Source of the DNA: Sphingobacteriales bacterium 50-39
GTDB lineage: Bacteria > Bacteroidota > Bacteroidia > Chitinophagales > Chitinophagaceae
Reading direction: 5' to 3'
DNA: 64,000 nucleotides
Assembly (NCBI GenBank): GCA_001898505.1
Contig: MKTZ01000001.1
Location: forward strand, 744,001-808,000
Part shown: piece after piece, positions 25,799 to 34,495 of the stretch
Numbering within the stretch: the first letter of the stretch is position 1
How the letters are laid out: each line of letters starts with the position of its first letter
Notes under the pieces: model-generated
What the model saw: only the letters and a program-made list of their open reading frames with translations
Told to the model about the DNA's origin: nothing
Database searches by the model: none
Position numbers and translations under genes: made by a program

Positions 25799-27664
25799 AT
25801 GAATAAGCTTTTTATATATAGCCTTTTAATCTGCTGTACGGCAATCGCGCTGGGCAGCTGTACAAAATATCTCGATGAGAAGCCGGACAACCTACTGACC
25901 ACTGACCTGGTATGGCAAAAAAGGTCAACGACTGAATCCTATCTGAACCAGGTATACAGCCATGTGCTCATCCAGGCGGATGACTATACGACGCTGGGGG
26001 GCAGTGATGAAACTACCTGCGCGCTTGCCGGTGTCAACGTGCGAAAAATGGTGACGGGCAACTGGAGCGCCCAAAGCAATTACTGGGATTACTGGCCCAC
26101 CTATTATGAAGGCATCCGGCAATCCATCGTATTTGATCAGAACATCGACAAAGTGCCTTCTTCTGAATTGAGCGACGCCCTGAAAAGCCAGTATAAAAGC
26201 GAAGCATTGTTCTTAAGAGGCTGGTTCTATTGGAGGCTGCTGCGTCAGTACGGACCCGTTGTGCTGCTGAGAAATACAATAGGGCTGAATGAAGATTACA
26301 GCAAATATCCCCGGGCGCCTTTTGACTCCTGCGTTGCTGAGATCAATAGTTTAATGGATCGGGCGGCCGCGGGCCTTCCACCTACCTGGACAAGCTCAGC
26401 CAATTATGGACGAGCCACTAAAGGCGCCTGTCTCTCGGTAAAAGCACAATTGGCTTTATTGGCAGCAAGCCCGTTATGGAATGGCAACCCGCTGTTCGGC
26501 TCGTTCAAGAACAACGACGGTGAGCAGCTGGCCCCCACAAGCTATGATGCCAATAAATGGAAAACAGCGGCAGATGCTGCAAAGGCAGTGATCGACCTGG
26601 GTGTGTACAAACTATATATGAACACCGATGACGGCGATGCTAATTTTGATCCCCTGGTTTCCTACCGGAATGTGTTTGTCTCCAACTGGAACAATGAGAT
26701 CATCTTTTCCTCTAACCTTGCCGGCGCCTTCTGGATATGGGGATTAGAGATCAGGTGCGCCCCCTGGCCGGCAGGTCTCTGCATTCAAAATGCCACGCAA
26801 AATGTAGTGGATGCGTTCTATATGCGAAATGGCCTGACCATCGATGACACCAATTCCGGATATACGGAGCAGGGGTTTGCCCAGGCGGATGACCCAGCAA
26901 ATTGGGGTGTGGCAAGAGATGGGATCAACCGGGGCTATATAACGGGCAACAGCAACATGTATGTAGGCAGGGAAGCTCGATTTTATGCCGCCGTCATGTA
27001 TAATGGCAAGCCGGCTGTGGCCGCCCCCACTTCGGATGACAGGAATTTCTTCTCTTCTACGCAGAACATCGATGGCCGGGGAAGAACAGAATTTTATTAT
27101 AGCGGCAAGTCAGGATCACACACCAACAGCAACAACGATATTACAGGGTACAATGTGCTGAAGGGTGTAAGCCCGGGCAGCAATATCCGTTATAGCCAGG
27201 TGACCTACCGCCCTTATATCCATATGCGTTATGCGGAGATACTGCTGGACTATATTGAAGCATTGAATGAATACGATCCTGCAAATCCCGACATCATCAA
27301 ATACCTGGATATGATCCATGCCAGGGCCGGTCTGCCGGGCTTTGAAACGGTATACCCCAACAGCGTAGGCAACCAGGATGCGATGCGTAAAGTGATATTG
27401 AAAGAACGGCAGATAGAATTGTGTTTCGAGGGCGACCGGTATTTTACCCTGGCACGCAGGCTGATCATGAACGATCCTAAAGTGCTGACGATCTACCGCA
27501 TGAATGTCAACGCCGACGACAACGGCCAGGGATTTAGCTTCCCTGATTTCTATACCAGGAACTTGTTCCAAACAAGATTCTGGGATAATAAAATGTATTT
27601 ATTCCCGATACCACAGGATGAGCTGGATAGAACAAAAGGAATGGTGCAAAACCCGGGATGGTAA
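25799..27664 (+). CDS. SusD/RagB-like surface glycan-binding lipoprotein, PUL A
   Basis: Lipoprotein of 621 residues partnering the preceding SusC. Seen: a signal with lipobox LGSC followed by TKYLDEKPDN, SusD helical core segments (SEALFLRGWFYWRLLRQYGP), a central AAS-PLWNGNP region and the C-terminal RQIELCFEGDRYFTLARRL. It starts 22 bases after SusC; an upstream in-frame start at 25646 lies inside susC and was rejected because it would bury the signal peptide. A close paralog is at 37973-39844. Confidence 0.94.
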   Translation: MNKLFIYSLLICCTAIALGSCTKYLDEKPDNLLTTDLVWQKRSTTESYLNQVYSHVLIQADDYTTLGGSDETTCALAGVNVRKMVTGNWSAQSNYWDYWPTYYEGIRQSIVFDQNIDKVPSSELSDALKSQYKSEALFLRGWFYWRLLRQYGPVVLLRNTIGLNEDYSKYPRAPFDSCVAEINSLMDRAAAGLPPTWTSSANYGRATKGACLSVKAQLALLAASPLWNGNPLFGSFKNNDGEQLAPTSYDANKWKTAADAAKAVIDLGVYKLYMNTDDGDANFDPLVSYRNVFVSNWNNEIIFSSNLAGAFWIWGLEIRCAPWPAGLCIQNATQNVVDAFYMRNGLTIDDTNSGYTEQGFAQADDPANWGVARDGINRGYITGNSNMYVGREARFYAAVMYNGKPAVAAPTSDDRNFFSSTQNIDGRGRTEFYYSGKSGSHTNSNNDITGYNVLKGVSPGSNIRYSQVTYRPYIHMRYAEILLDYIEALNEYDPANPDIIKYLDMIHARAGLPGFETVYPNSVGNQDAMRKVILKERQIELCFEGDRYFTLARRLIMNDPKVLTIYRMNVNADDNGQGFSFPDFYTRNLFQTRFWDNKMYLFPIPQDELDRTKGMVQNPGW

Positions 27665-27705
27665 CATTTCCCATCAAATGATTATTGCCTAAAACAAATA
27701 ACGCT

Positions 27706-29013
27706 ATGCAAAAAAAACATATTTCTTTCATCATATTATACTACTTCCTTGCAGCCGTTGTTCTTGTCGCTTGTAAAAAGAACGGGTCAGGAGCCGGAGG
27801 ACCTATCAGTATTCAAAGCTTTACGCCTTCGACAGGCGGCGCCACTACAGAGATCCTCATCGATGGGAAGAACTTTATTGCCGACACTTCGCAGATATCG
27901 GTTTCCATTAATGGGAAAAAGCTCAAGCTCATCGCCGTCAATGACCACCAGGTGATGGCCCTGGTCCCCAAAAAGACAGGATCAGGCCCTATTGTGCTGA
28001 CAGAAGGCAACCAAACCGTTACCAGTGTTGATACATTCCATTATCAATACACACGTGTCGTTTCAACATTGGCTGGCAATGGTCAGCCTGGTTATGTCAA
28101 CGGAAACGGCGCTAATGCACAGTTTCATTTTTTTGACGCGGGAAATAACTGGTATCGCAGCGAAGGAATTGTAGTAGACAGATCTTTAAACGTATACGTA
28201 ACGGAGCCCATGGATCATTGCATCCGTAAAATCGATTCAGCGGGGAACGTGACGTTATTCGCCGGAGATCCCAATAATGGGGGCAATATGGATGGCAATG
28301 GAGCGAATGCGCAGTTTCAGTGGCCCTGGTCCTTAGGTATCGATGGAAACGATAACGTATACTGTATCGATATCTTGAACTGGAATATCCGGAAGATTAC
28401 GCCTGATGGCACCGTCACAACCCTGGCATCGACAAAAGCTGAACCCTGGGGCATAACCGTTAATAAAGCAACGGGGGATATCTACTATGTCCATATCTGG
28501 TCGGGGAATGTGTTTAAGCTATCGGCAGATGGCTCCTTCCATGATAAGATCATTGACAATTGCGGTCTTTGGGTGGCCGGTATCGCCTGTGACAAATCCG
28601 GGAACCTCTATGCCTGCTCCGATGGGGACCAGGTGGTAAGGGAGTTTGCTGCGGGCACCTGGACGCCTTCCGTCATTGCGGGAACTTTAGGCGTTGCCGG
28701 TGTGGAAAATGGCGTTGGTACAGCGGCCAAGTTTACCTATCCATGGGGGCTTAGTATCGACGATTGGGGAAACCTCTATGTAGGGGGCAACGATGGTAAT
28801 GGAGCTTCGAGCCCCGATCAGTCCATCCGGATGATCACAGCGGGGACATGGGAAGTGAGCACTTTCGCCGGCAGTACTAACCTTGGTTTTACGGATGGCA
28901 TCGGCGGCGCAGCAACGTTTGCCGGGCCTATCAATTCAGCAGTGGATAAGAATGGTACCGTATATGTGTTGGATAAACGAAATAATGCGGTGCGGAAAAT
29001 CATTTCAGAATAG
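27706..29013 (+). CDS. IPT/TIG plus NHL-repeat lipoprotein, PUL A (candidate glycan-binding protein)
   Basis: Lipoprotein of 435 residues. Seen: lipobox LVAC followed by KKNGSG, an IPT/TIG immunoglobulin-like domain (about 25-110, IQSFTPSTGGATTEILIDG), then NHL-type beta-propeller repeats (about 115-435) with recurring units such as STLAGNGQPGYVNGNG, VYVTEPMDHCIRKID and VYVLDKRNNAVRKI. It occupies the position of SusE/SusF-like surface glycan-binding proteins after SusD, so it may bind the glycan on the cell surface (inference). TTG at 27685 is an upstream alternative; ATG at 27706 gives the clean signal. The paralog is at 39897-41207. Confidence 0.88.
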   Translation: MQKKHISFIILYYFLAAVVLVACKKNGSGAGGPISIQSFTPSTGGATTEILIDGKNFIADTSQISVSINGKKLKLIAVNDHQVMALVPKKTGSGPIVLTEGNQTVTSVDTFHYQYTRVVSTLAGNGQPGYVNGNGANAQFHFFDAGNNWYRSEGIVVDRSLNVYVTEPMDHCIRKIDSAGNVTLFAGDPNNGGNMDGNGANAQFQWPWSLGIDGNDNVYCIDILNWNIRKITPDGTVTTLASTKAEPWGITVNKATGDIYYVHIWSGNVFKLSADGSFHDKIIDNCGLWVAGIACDKSGNLYACSDGDQVVREFAAGTWTPSVIAGTLGVAGVENGVGTAAKFTYPWGLSIDDWGNLYVGGNDGNGASSPDQSIRMITAGTWEVSTFAGSTNLGFTDGIGGAATFAGPINSAVDKNGTVYVLDKRNNAVRKIISE

Positions 29014-29034
29014 AAAAACCCGATCATAAAAAAT

Positions 29035-30360
29035 ATGAAGAAGATCTTTTTGTCACTTGTCACCATTTTGTTCGCTGCAACTTGTTTTTGTCAAACCACC
29101 CTGGTCAATCCCCGTACCGATATGAAACTGCTCAGGCGGTTCCAGGATGGTAAGCTCGGCATGTTTATACATTGGATGGCCTGTTTTACACCGGCCACGG
29201 GCGATTCGTGGGAGATTGGACGAAAAACGCCCAAGCGGGTGGCAGACTCCATAACCTACGCCTGGGACCCTGAAAAATTCGATGCAAAAGCAATTGTTGA
29301 TTTTGCGGTACGGGCCGGGTGCAAATATATTACCGTTATCTCCAAGCATCATGACGGCTTTTGCATCTGGGATAGTAAGTATACTTCATTCGACCTTGAA
29401 AGAGTAAAATTCAAAAAAGACATCCTGGCTGAGCTCGGCAGGGAAGCGCACCGCCGTGGATTGCTTTTCGGCATCTACTATTCCATCCTTGACATCAATC
29501 AAATGGGATGGGATAAAATGCCCTTTGAGATATCCACCCAGCCGGAACCCACCGGCGGCAAGGCAGCCTTTGTACAGTATATTCATGACCAGGTAAAAGA
29601 GCTGCTCACAAGATATAGCCCCGATATCATGTGGTTTGACGGCTACTGGCTGAAGCAATACTGGACGAATGAGGACGGCAGGAACCTGTATGAAGACATC
29701 AAAAAAACAAAACCCAATACCCTGTCGAGAGGGCTGTCTTCGACAAGAAATGATAAGGATGAAGATATTTTCGTACCGGACGGTTCCGCGGGCGATTACC
29801 TGTGCATCGAAGCCAAAACCTCTGAAGGCCCATCTTATCCCTGGGAGGCCTGTACAAGTGTCAGCTATCCCGTTTATGCTTATGACCCCAGCGCTCCGCT
29901 CAAGAGCAAAAAGGATCTGATCACCATGTTCGATAAAGAGATTTGCGGGAATGGGAATTTCCTGTTGAATATCGGGCCAGATAGGGACGGGACCCTGCCT
30001 AAGGCACTTACCGACAGATTCCTGGAAGTGTCCGACTGGGTGTTGAAGAACAAGCAGGCCATCTATAATACATCCGGCGGCCCCTTCAAACAAGGAACCT
30101 GGGGTGGCAGCACTTACAAAGGCAATCATATTTACCTGCATCTGCGTCAGCCGGACCAGGAGATCACCCTGAATGAGCTGAAAGGTTATACGGTCTTGTC
30201 GGCGAAAGACGCCGCCACCGGCGAATCCCTGAAACTGACGAGGACGGCAACGGGCTATTTGATACAAGCGCCCAGGGTGGGGGATGATAATATCATTGCG
30301 GTGATCGCATTGCAATTGGACAAACCATTTGTTTTTTCGGGATGGCTTTCATTAAATTAA
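29035..30360 (+). CDS. GH29 alpha-L-fucosidase, secreted
   Basis: Exported alpha-L-fucosidase-like enzyme of 441 residues. Seen: a signal peptide (FLSLVTILFAATCFCQ), the GH29 barrel with KLGMFIHWMACFTP, YITVISKHHDGFCIWDSKY and the nucleophile motif MWFDGYW with Asp202, then YPWEACTSVS and the family segment GNGNFLLNIGPDRDGTLP. GH29 enzymes remove alpha-linked fucose with retention. The small C-terminal beta domain is present, so the protein looks complete. It is found only in PUL A, between the NHL lipoprotein and the GH89 gene; PUL B lacks it. Confidence 0.94.
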   Translation: MKKIFLSLVTILFAATCFCQTTLVNPRTDMKLLRRFQDGKLGMFIHWMACFTPATGDSWEIGRKTPKRVADSITYAWDPEKFDAKAIVDFAVRAGCKYITVISKHHDGFCIWDSKYTSFDLERVKFKKDILAELGREAHRRGLLFGIYYSILDINQMGWDKMPFEISTQPEPTGGKAAFVQYIHDQVKELLTRYSPDIMWFDGYWLKQYWTNEDGRNLYEDIKKTKPNTLSRGLSSTRNDKDEDIFVPDGSAGDYLCIEAKTSEGPSYPWEACTSVSYPVYAYDPSAPLKSKKDLITMFDKEICGNGNFLLNIGPDRDGTLPKALTDRFLEVSDWVLKNKQAIYNTSGGPFKQGTWGGSTYKGNHIYLHLRQPDQEITLNELKGYTVLSAKDAATGESLKLTRTATGYLIQAPRVGDDNIIAVIALQLDKPFVFSGWLSLN

Positions 30361-30368
30361 TTAGGTTC

Positions 30369-32471
30369 ATGAGAGGAATATATTTAGGTCTTTTGCTGGC
30401 AGGATTGGTTAGCGCTTATTCATCATTTGGATCGGACTTCGAGGGCGTGAAAGAATTAGCCGCAAGGCGCGTGAGCTGGCTCAGCCGATACCTTGTGTTT
30501 AAAAAGATACCGGCCCAGGCAAATGACCATTTCATCTTGCAGTCGGAACATGGAAAGATCGTCATTTCCGCCACATCGGCTAATGCGGCAGCATTTGGAT
30601 TGAACTGGTATTTGAAATATTACTGCCATCGTTCCATGAGCCATATGGGCGATAACCTCTCTGCAGTATACCCGATCCCACCGATAAAAGCCCCGGTGAC
30701 AAAGGATGCATCGGCGCAATATCGCTATGCGCTGAATTACTGCACCTACAATTACACCATGAGCTTTTACACCTGGAAAGACTGGGAGCATGAGCTGGAC
30801 TGGATGGCATTGAACGGGGTAAATACCATGCTGGTGGCGAATGGAGAGGAGGCGGTGTGGCAAAATGTGTTGAGGCAATTGAATTATTCGGAGGAAGAAA
30901 TAAGGAAGTATATCACCGGCCCTGCCTATAATGCCTGGTGGCTGATGGGGAACATACAGGGATGGGGAGGTCCGATGCCGCAATCGCAGATCGATGGCAG
31001 GAAAGACCTGGTGCAAAATATGTTGAAGCGCATGAAGGTGTTGGGCATAGACCCTGTGATGCCAGCGTTTTATGGCATGGTTCCCTCCGACCTGAAAAAT
31101 AAAGTAAAGGCGCATATTTTTACACAAGGCACCTGGGGCTTCTTTACGCGGCCCGATATCCTGGACCCGAATGATCCGCTATTCGACAGGATCGCCGACC
31201 TGTTCTACGGCGAAACAAAAAAGTTATATGGTGATCGTATACGCTTTTTCTCCGGCGATCCTTTTCATGAAGGAGGCGCCGTCGAAGGAGTGGACCTGGG
31301 TAAGACGGGGTTGTCAATTCAAAGAGCCATGCAGCGGAATTTCCCGGGGGCTATATGGGTATTGCAAGGGTGGCAGGGGAACCCCCGCAAAGAAATGATT
31401 GCGGCAGTGGATAAGCAAGGTATCCTGATACAAGAGCTATTCGGGGAGAATACGAAGAACTGGGAAGACCGCAAAGGCTATGAGAGCACGCCCTTCATCT
31501 GGTGCACCGTCACCAACTTTGGCGAACGTCCCGGTATCAATGGTAAGCTACAACGGTTTGCCGACGAGGTTTACAGAGCGCAAAACAGTCCGTACGGCGC
31601 CGTTATGAAAGGTGTCGGCATCATGCCCGAAGGGCTCAATAACAACCCTGTCGTATACGAGCTGATGATGGAGCTGGCCTGGCACAAAGAGCATGTAGAT
31701 GTCAACGACTGGATCAAAGGCTACACGGAAGCACGGTATGGAAAAAATACAGACGATGTGACAAAAGCATGGAGTCTCCTTTTACAGACCGTCTACAGCA
31801 GCGACATGGGGTACCAGGAAGGACCGCCTGAAAATATATTGTGCGCAAGGCCTGCTTTGCAGATCAAATCCACTTCGAGCTGGGGCAGCCGGAAAAAGAA
31901 ATTCGATATTTTGAAATATAAGGAAGGGGTTAAATATTTCGTGAAAGCTCTGCCGCAATTGAAGAACAGCGAAACATATAAGATAGATGTCGTCAACCTT
32001 GTAAAACAGGACATCGCGGATGACGCAGATACGGTGTTTAGCGGGCTGGTCAATGCCTTTGAGCAAAAAGACAAAGTAGGTTTTGAGATACAGGCCGCCC
32101 GGTTCTTACAATTGCTCGATCATACCAACACGTTGCTGAACACGAACAGCTACTTCAGGCTCGATACTTACCTGCGACAGTCCAAAGCATCGGGGATCAC
32201 TCCTCAGGAAAAGAGGAACGATCTTTTAAACGCGCTGATGCTTGTAACCTATTGGGGCGGCAACGATCCCAAAGAGGACAACCTGCATGAATATGCTTAT
32301 AAAGAATGGGGTGGGCTGATGGACGGCTTTTATAAGAGACGCTGGCAGCTCTATTTTGAACAGCTGCGCAATCAGCTCAAGGGGCAGCAGCAGGAGCCTA
32401 TTGATTTTTTCCACTGGGAGCGCAGCTGGGTGCAGGAACGATACAATAGTGCTATCAATCAATCAAAATAG
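30369..32471 (+). CDS. GH89 alpha-N-acetylglucosaminidase, PUL A
   Basis: Exported NAGLU-type enzyme of 700 residues. Seen: a signal peptide (YLGLLLAGLVSAYSSFGS), an N-terminal domain with FGLNWYLKYYCHRSMSHMG, the barrel with LDWMALNGVNTMLVANGEEA and MGNIQGWGGPMPQSQI, and two catalytic Glu: Glu301 in DPFHEGG (acid/base) and Glu421 in IMPEGLNNN (nucleophile), equivalent by motif to the human enzyme FNE and PEG positions. A C-terminal helical domain follows. GH89 removes terminal alpha-GlcNAc, as found in mucin-type and heparan-like glycans. An in-frame ATG at 30342 overlaps the fucosidase gene and was rejected. The paralog is at 41218-43317. Confidence 0.94.
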   Translation: MRGIYLGLLLAGLVSAYSSFGSDFEGVKELAARRVSWLSRYLVFKKIPAQANDHFILQSEHGKIVISATSANAAAFGLNWYLKYYCHRSMSHMGDNLSAVYPIPPIKAPVTKDASAQYRYALNYCTYNYTMSFYTWKDWEHELDWMALNGVNTMLVANGEEAVWQNVLRQLNYSEEEIRKYITGPAYNAWWLMGNIQGWGGPMPQSQIDGRKDLVQNMLKRMKVLGIDPVMPAFYGMVPSDLKNKVKAHIFTQGTWGFFTRPDILDPNDPLFDRIADLFYGETKKLYGDRIRFFSGDPFHEGGAVEGVDLGKTGLSIQRAMQRNFPGAIWVLQGWQGNPRKEMIAAVDKQGILIQELFGENTKNWEDRKGYESTPFIWCTVTNFGERPGINGKLQRFADEVYRAQNSPYGAVMKGVGIMPEGLNNNPVVYELMMELAWHKEHVDVNDWIKGYTEARYGKNTDDVTKAWSLLLQTVYSSDMGYQEGPPENILCARPALQIKSTSSWGSRKKKFDILKYKEGVKYFVKALPQLKNSETYKIDVVNLVKQDIADDADTVFSGLVNAFEQKDKVGFEIQAARFLQLLDHTNTLLNTNSYFRLDTYLRQSKASGITPQEKRNDLLNALMLVTYWGGNDPKEDNLHEYAYKEWGGLMDGFYKRRWQLYFEQLRNQLKGQQQEPIDFFHWERSWVQERYNSAINQSK

Positions 32472-32492
32472 ATGTGGTTTGTTGGGTATTTG

Positions 32493-32521
32493 ACGAATGT
32501 GATTTTTTTGTATACATTCGT
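32493..32521 (+). promoter_or_regulatory. 8-bp inverted repeat upstream of PUL B sigma gene
   Basis: ACGAATGT (32493-32500) and ACATTCGT (32514-32521) are perfect reverse complements around a T-rich 13-base spacer. It lies between the end of PUL A and the start of the PUL B sigma gene (32549) and may be an operator or weak hairpin; no T-run follows the right arm and no exact -7 consensus was found. Confidence 0.45.
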
Positions 32522-32548
32522 TGAAAAGAGGCTCTCGCATCCCCAACC

Positions 32549-33151
32549 ATGTTGCCATACGAAACATTTGATGAACAATCTGCATGGACGCTCATCCGCC
32601 AGGGTGATAAAGCAGCTTTCCTGCAGCTGTACGAGCATTTTTTCCACTACCTGCTTCAAATCGGTATCCGTATCAGCAATGACCCGCATGCAGCAAAAGA
32701 TGCCTGCCAGGATTACTTCCTATATCTCTGGGAAAAACGGGATACGCTTTCGGAGGTCCGCAATATCAAAGGCTATCTGTACAAAGGATATAAGAACCAA
32801 TTGGTAAAAATGATCCTCAAAAAGGGAAAAACATTGAGCTTCTCTCCGGAGGACGATGATGGTCAGCGGAGCTGGGAACCCGGCCGGGAGACGGAGGCGA
32901 TCCTTTCGGAAGAGGCCCGGGAAAAGCGGGACCTGGTCATCAGGGCTTTTAAGGCATTGCCTCCCCGGCAGCGGGAATTGGTCTACCTTCGCTATTATGC
33001 TGCGCTTCCCATCGAGGAGATCGCCCGGGCCACCGGTCTTACCCTTCGCAGCGTGTACAACCAACTGCATATCGCCCACAACAAGCTCCGGGAGTCATTA
33101 AATAAAAAGGACCGGAACAGTCTGGGGTCTATTTTCCTTCTCCTTTGGTAG
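32549..33151 (+). CDS. ECF sigma-70 factor of PUL B
   Basis: Sigma factor of 200 residues. Seen: region 2 (about 10-85, AAFLQLYEHFFHYLLQIG, DACQDYFLYLWEK) and region 4 (about 130-185) with the helix-turn-helix ALPIEEIARATGLTLRSVYN. It heads the second PUL, 77 bases after the last gene of PUL A, followed by a FecR gene. It is less similar to the PUL A sigma factor than the SusC and SusD proteins are to each other, which suggests the two PULs answer to separate signals. Confidence 0.92.
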   Translation: MLPYETFDEQSAWTLIRQGDKAAFLQLYEHFFHYLLQIGIRISNDPHAAKDACQDYFLYLWEKRDTLSEVRNIKGYLYKGYKNQLVKMILKKGKTLSFSPEDDDGQRSWEPGRETEAILSEEAREKRDLVIRAFKALPPRQRELVYLRYYAALPIEEIARATGLTLRSVYNQLHIAHNKLRESLNKKDRNSLGSIFLLLW

Positions 33152-33255
33152 AATGTGCAGGAAGGGCTTCCTACGCATTCAAAAAAAAGAAAAAATTTTT
33201 GGGTTTAGACAGGTAAAAAACTGAAGCAGGGGCACTCTTTACTAAAAAGGGTCTC

Positions 33256-34389
33256 ATGAACGGTTTTGATGCCGAGATCGAACAATTGATGAATGATGCT
33301 TCTTTCCTGAATTTCTGCTTTGGGAAGGACCAGCAGGATATCGCCCTGTGGGAAACGGTCCTGCTCACCCAACCGCAAAAAAAAGAGGCGATACTGGAAG
33401 CCCGGAGGCGCCTGCTGGCGTTGGCGGAAGCCGTTTGGGAAGGGGAGCGGCAGCTGGCTGTGGAGAGGCTGCGGGAAGGCATTGAAAAGCTGGGACAACA
33501 GGGAAATATTGAACAGCTTGAAGGTGAGGCTGGCGGAACTGACACCGGGGAGGAACGTATTTTCCTTCGGAAGATATCGCCCTGGCTTCGGGCTGCAGCT
33601 GTCGTCCTGCTCCTGCTGGCCGGTGGCTGGTTGATCTATCGTTATAGCTCCAGGCCACAAACGGGTTCGGCACAGGAATTCCTGGCTTCCAGGGGGGAAC
33701 GAAAAACGCTTCATCTCCCGGATGGGACCACCGTCATCCTTAATGGTGGTAGTCGGCTTCTCATGCCGGCTGAATTCGGATCTGCTTCGCGGGAGCTGAC
33801 GCTAAGCGGAGAGGCTTTTTTCGATGTGGCAAAGGATGCGGGGCGTCCTATGGTTATTCACACCCCCTTCATCGCTATAAAAGTGCTGGGGACCACTTTC
33901 AATGTCCGTGCGTACCCGGATGAACCTACCGCAGAAGCCGCGCTGGTAAAAGGGGTGATAGAGGTGCACTATTCCAAGGCTGGGGATAAAAACGTGCTTC
34001 TCCACCCTATGCAGAAAGTGGTGATCAATATCGCAGATTCCCTGCGGGAGAGTACTATCGTCACCGGAGAGGCTGGCAAGGGAGAGAAAACACCCGTTGT
34101 CCGGGTAGGGGCGCTTCATAAAAGCCGCCTGCTAAATGGGCTGGCGGAAACGGCCTGGACCGAGAACAAGCTGGTATTCGACGATGAGCCATTGGGGACT
34201 ATTGCGGGCAAGCTGGAAAAATGGTTCGGTACTGAAGTGGGGTTTGAAGATGAAGGGCTGAAGAGCCTGCCTTTTACCGGAACGTATGATGCTCCTAAGC
34301 TGGAAACCGTGCTGGAAGCTATGCAGACGGCCATCCCGGGATTACAGTACAGGCGGGGGGAGGGTGGTAAAATTGTCATTTACAGGTAG
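33256..34389 (+). CDS. FecR-family anti-sigma factor of PUL B
   Basis: Anti-sigma regulator of 377 residues with a cytoplasmic N-terminal part, a membrane helix (LRAAAVVLLLLAGGWLIYRY), a periplasmic FecR domain (KTLHLPDGTTVILNGGSRL, LTLSGEAFFDVAKDAG), and a DUF4974-type C-terminal domain (about 300-377, LVFDDEPLGTIAGKLEKWFG). The 104-base gap before it contains a short hairpin, AGGAAG-gg-CTTCCT (33159-33172), and a poly-A tract. Between its stop and susC lie two further hairpins. Confidence 0.92.
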   Translation: MNGFDAEIEQLMNDASFLNFCFGKDQQDIALWETVLLTQPQKKEAILEARRRLLALAEAVWEGERQLAVERLREGIEKLGQQGNIEQLEGEAGGTDTGEERIFLRKISPWLRAAAVVLLLLAGGWLIYRYSSRPQTGSAQEFLASRGERKTLHLPDGTTVILNGGSRLLMPAEFGSASRELTLSGEAFFDVAKDAGRPMVIHTPFIAIKVLGTTFNVRAYPDEPTAEAALVKGVIEVHYSKAGDKNVLLHPMQKVVINIADSLRESTIVTGEAGKGEKTPVVRVGALHKSRLLNGLAETAWTENKLVFDDEPLGTIAGKLEKWFGTEVGFEDEGLKSLPFTGTYDAPKLETVLEAMQTAIPGLQYRRGEGGKIVIYR

Positions 34390-34398
34390 AAATAAAAA

Positions 34399-34420
34399 GG
34401 GGATGCGTGCAGGCATCCCC
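34399..34420 (+). promoter_or_regulatory. 8-bp hairpin in the fecR-susC leader of PUL B
   Basis: GGGGATGC (34399-34406) and GCATCCCC (34413-34420) pair perfectly around the 6-base loop gtgcag. It starts ten bases after the fecR stop. An A-run precedes it but no T-run follows, so it is not a standard intrinsic terminator; an RNA-processing, stability or attenuation role is possible. Confidence 0.6.
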
Positions 34421-34433
34421 GGTAAAAAGTCCA

Positions 34434-34466
34434 GAAACAGGCGGCTTCGCATCCGAAACCTGTTTC
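34434..34466 (+). promoter_or_regulatory. Second hairpin in the fecR-susC leader of PUL B
   Basis: GAAACAGG (34434-34441) pairs with CCTGTTTC (34459-34466); inside the loop CGG and CCG extend the stem past a 3-base bulge. It ends 30 bases before the susC start and forms, with the hairpin at 34399-34420, a two-stem leader. Confidence 0.5.
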
Positions 34467-34495
34467 CATTATTAACTTAAAACCAAAGCTAAGGT

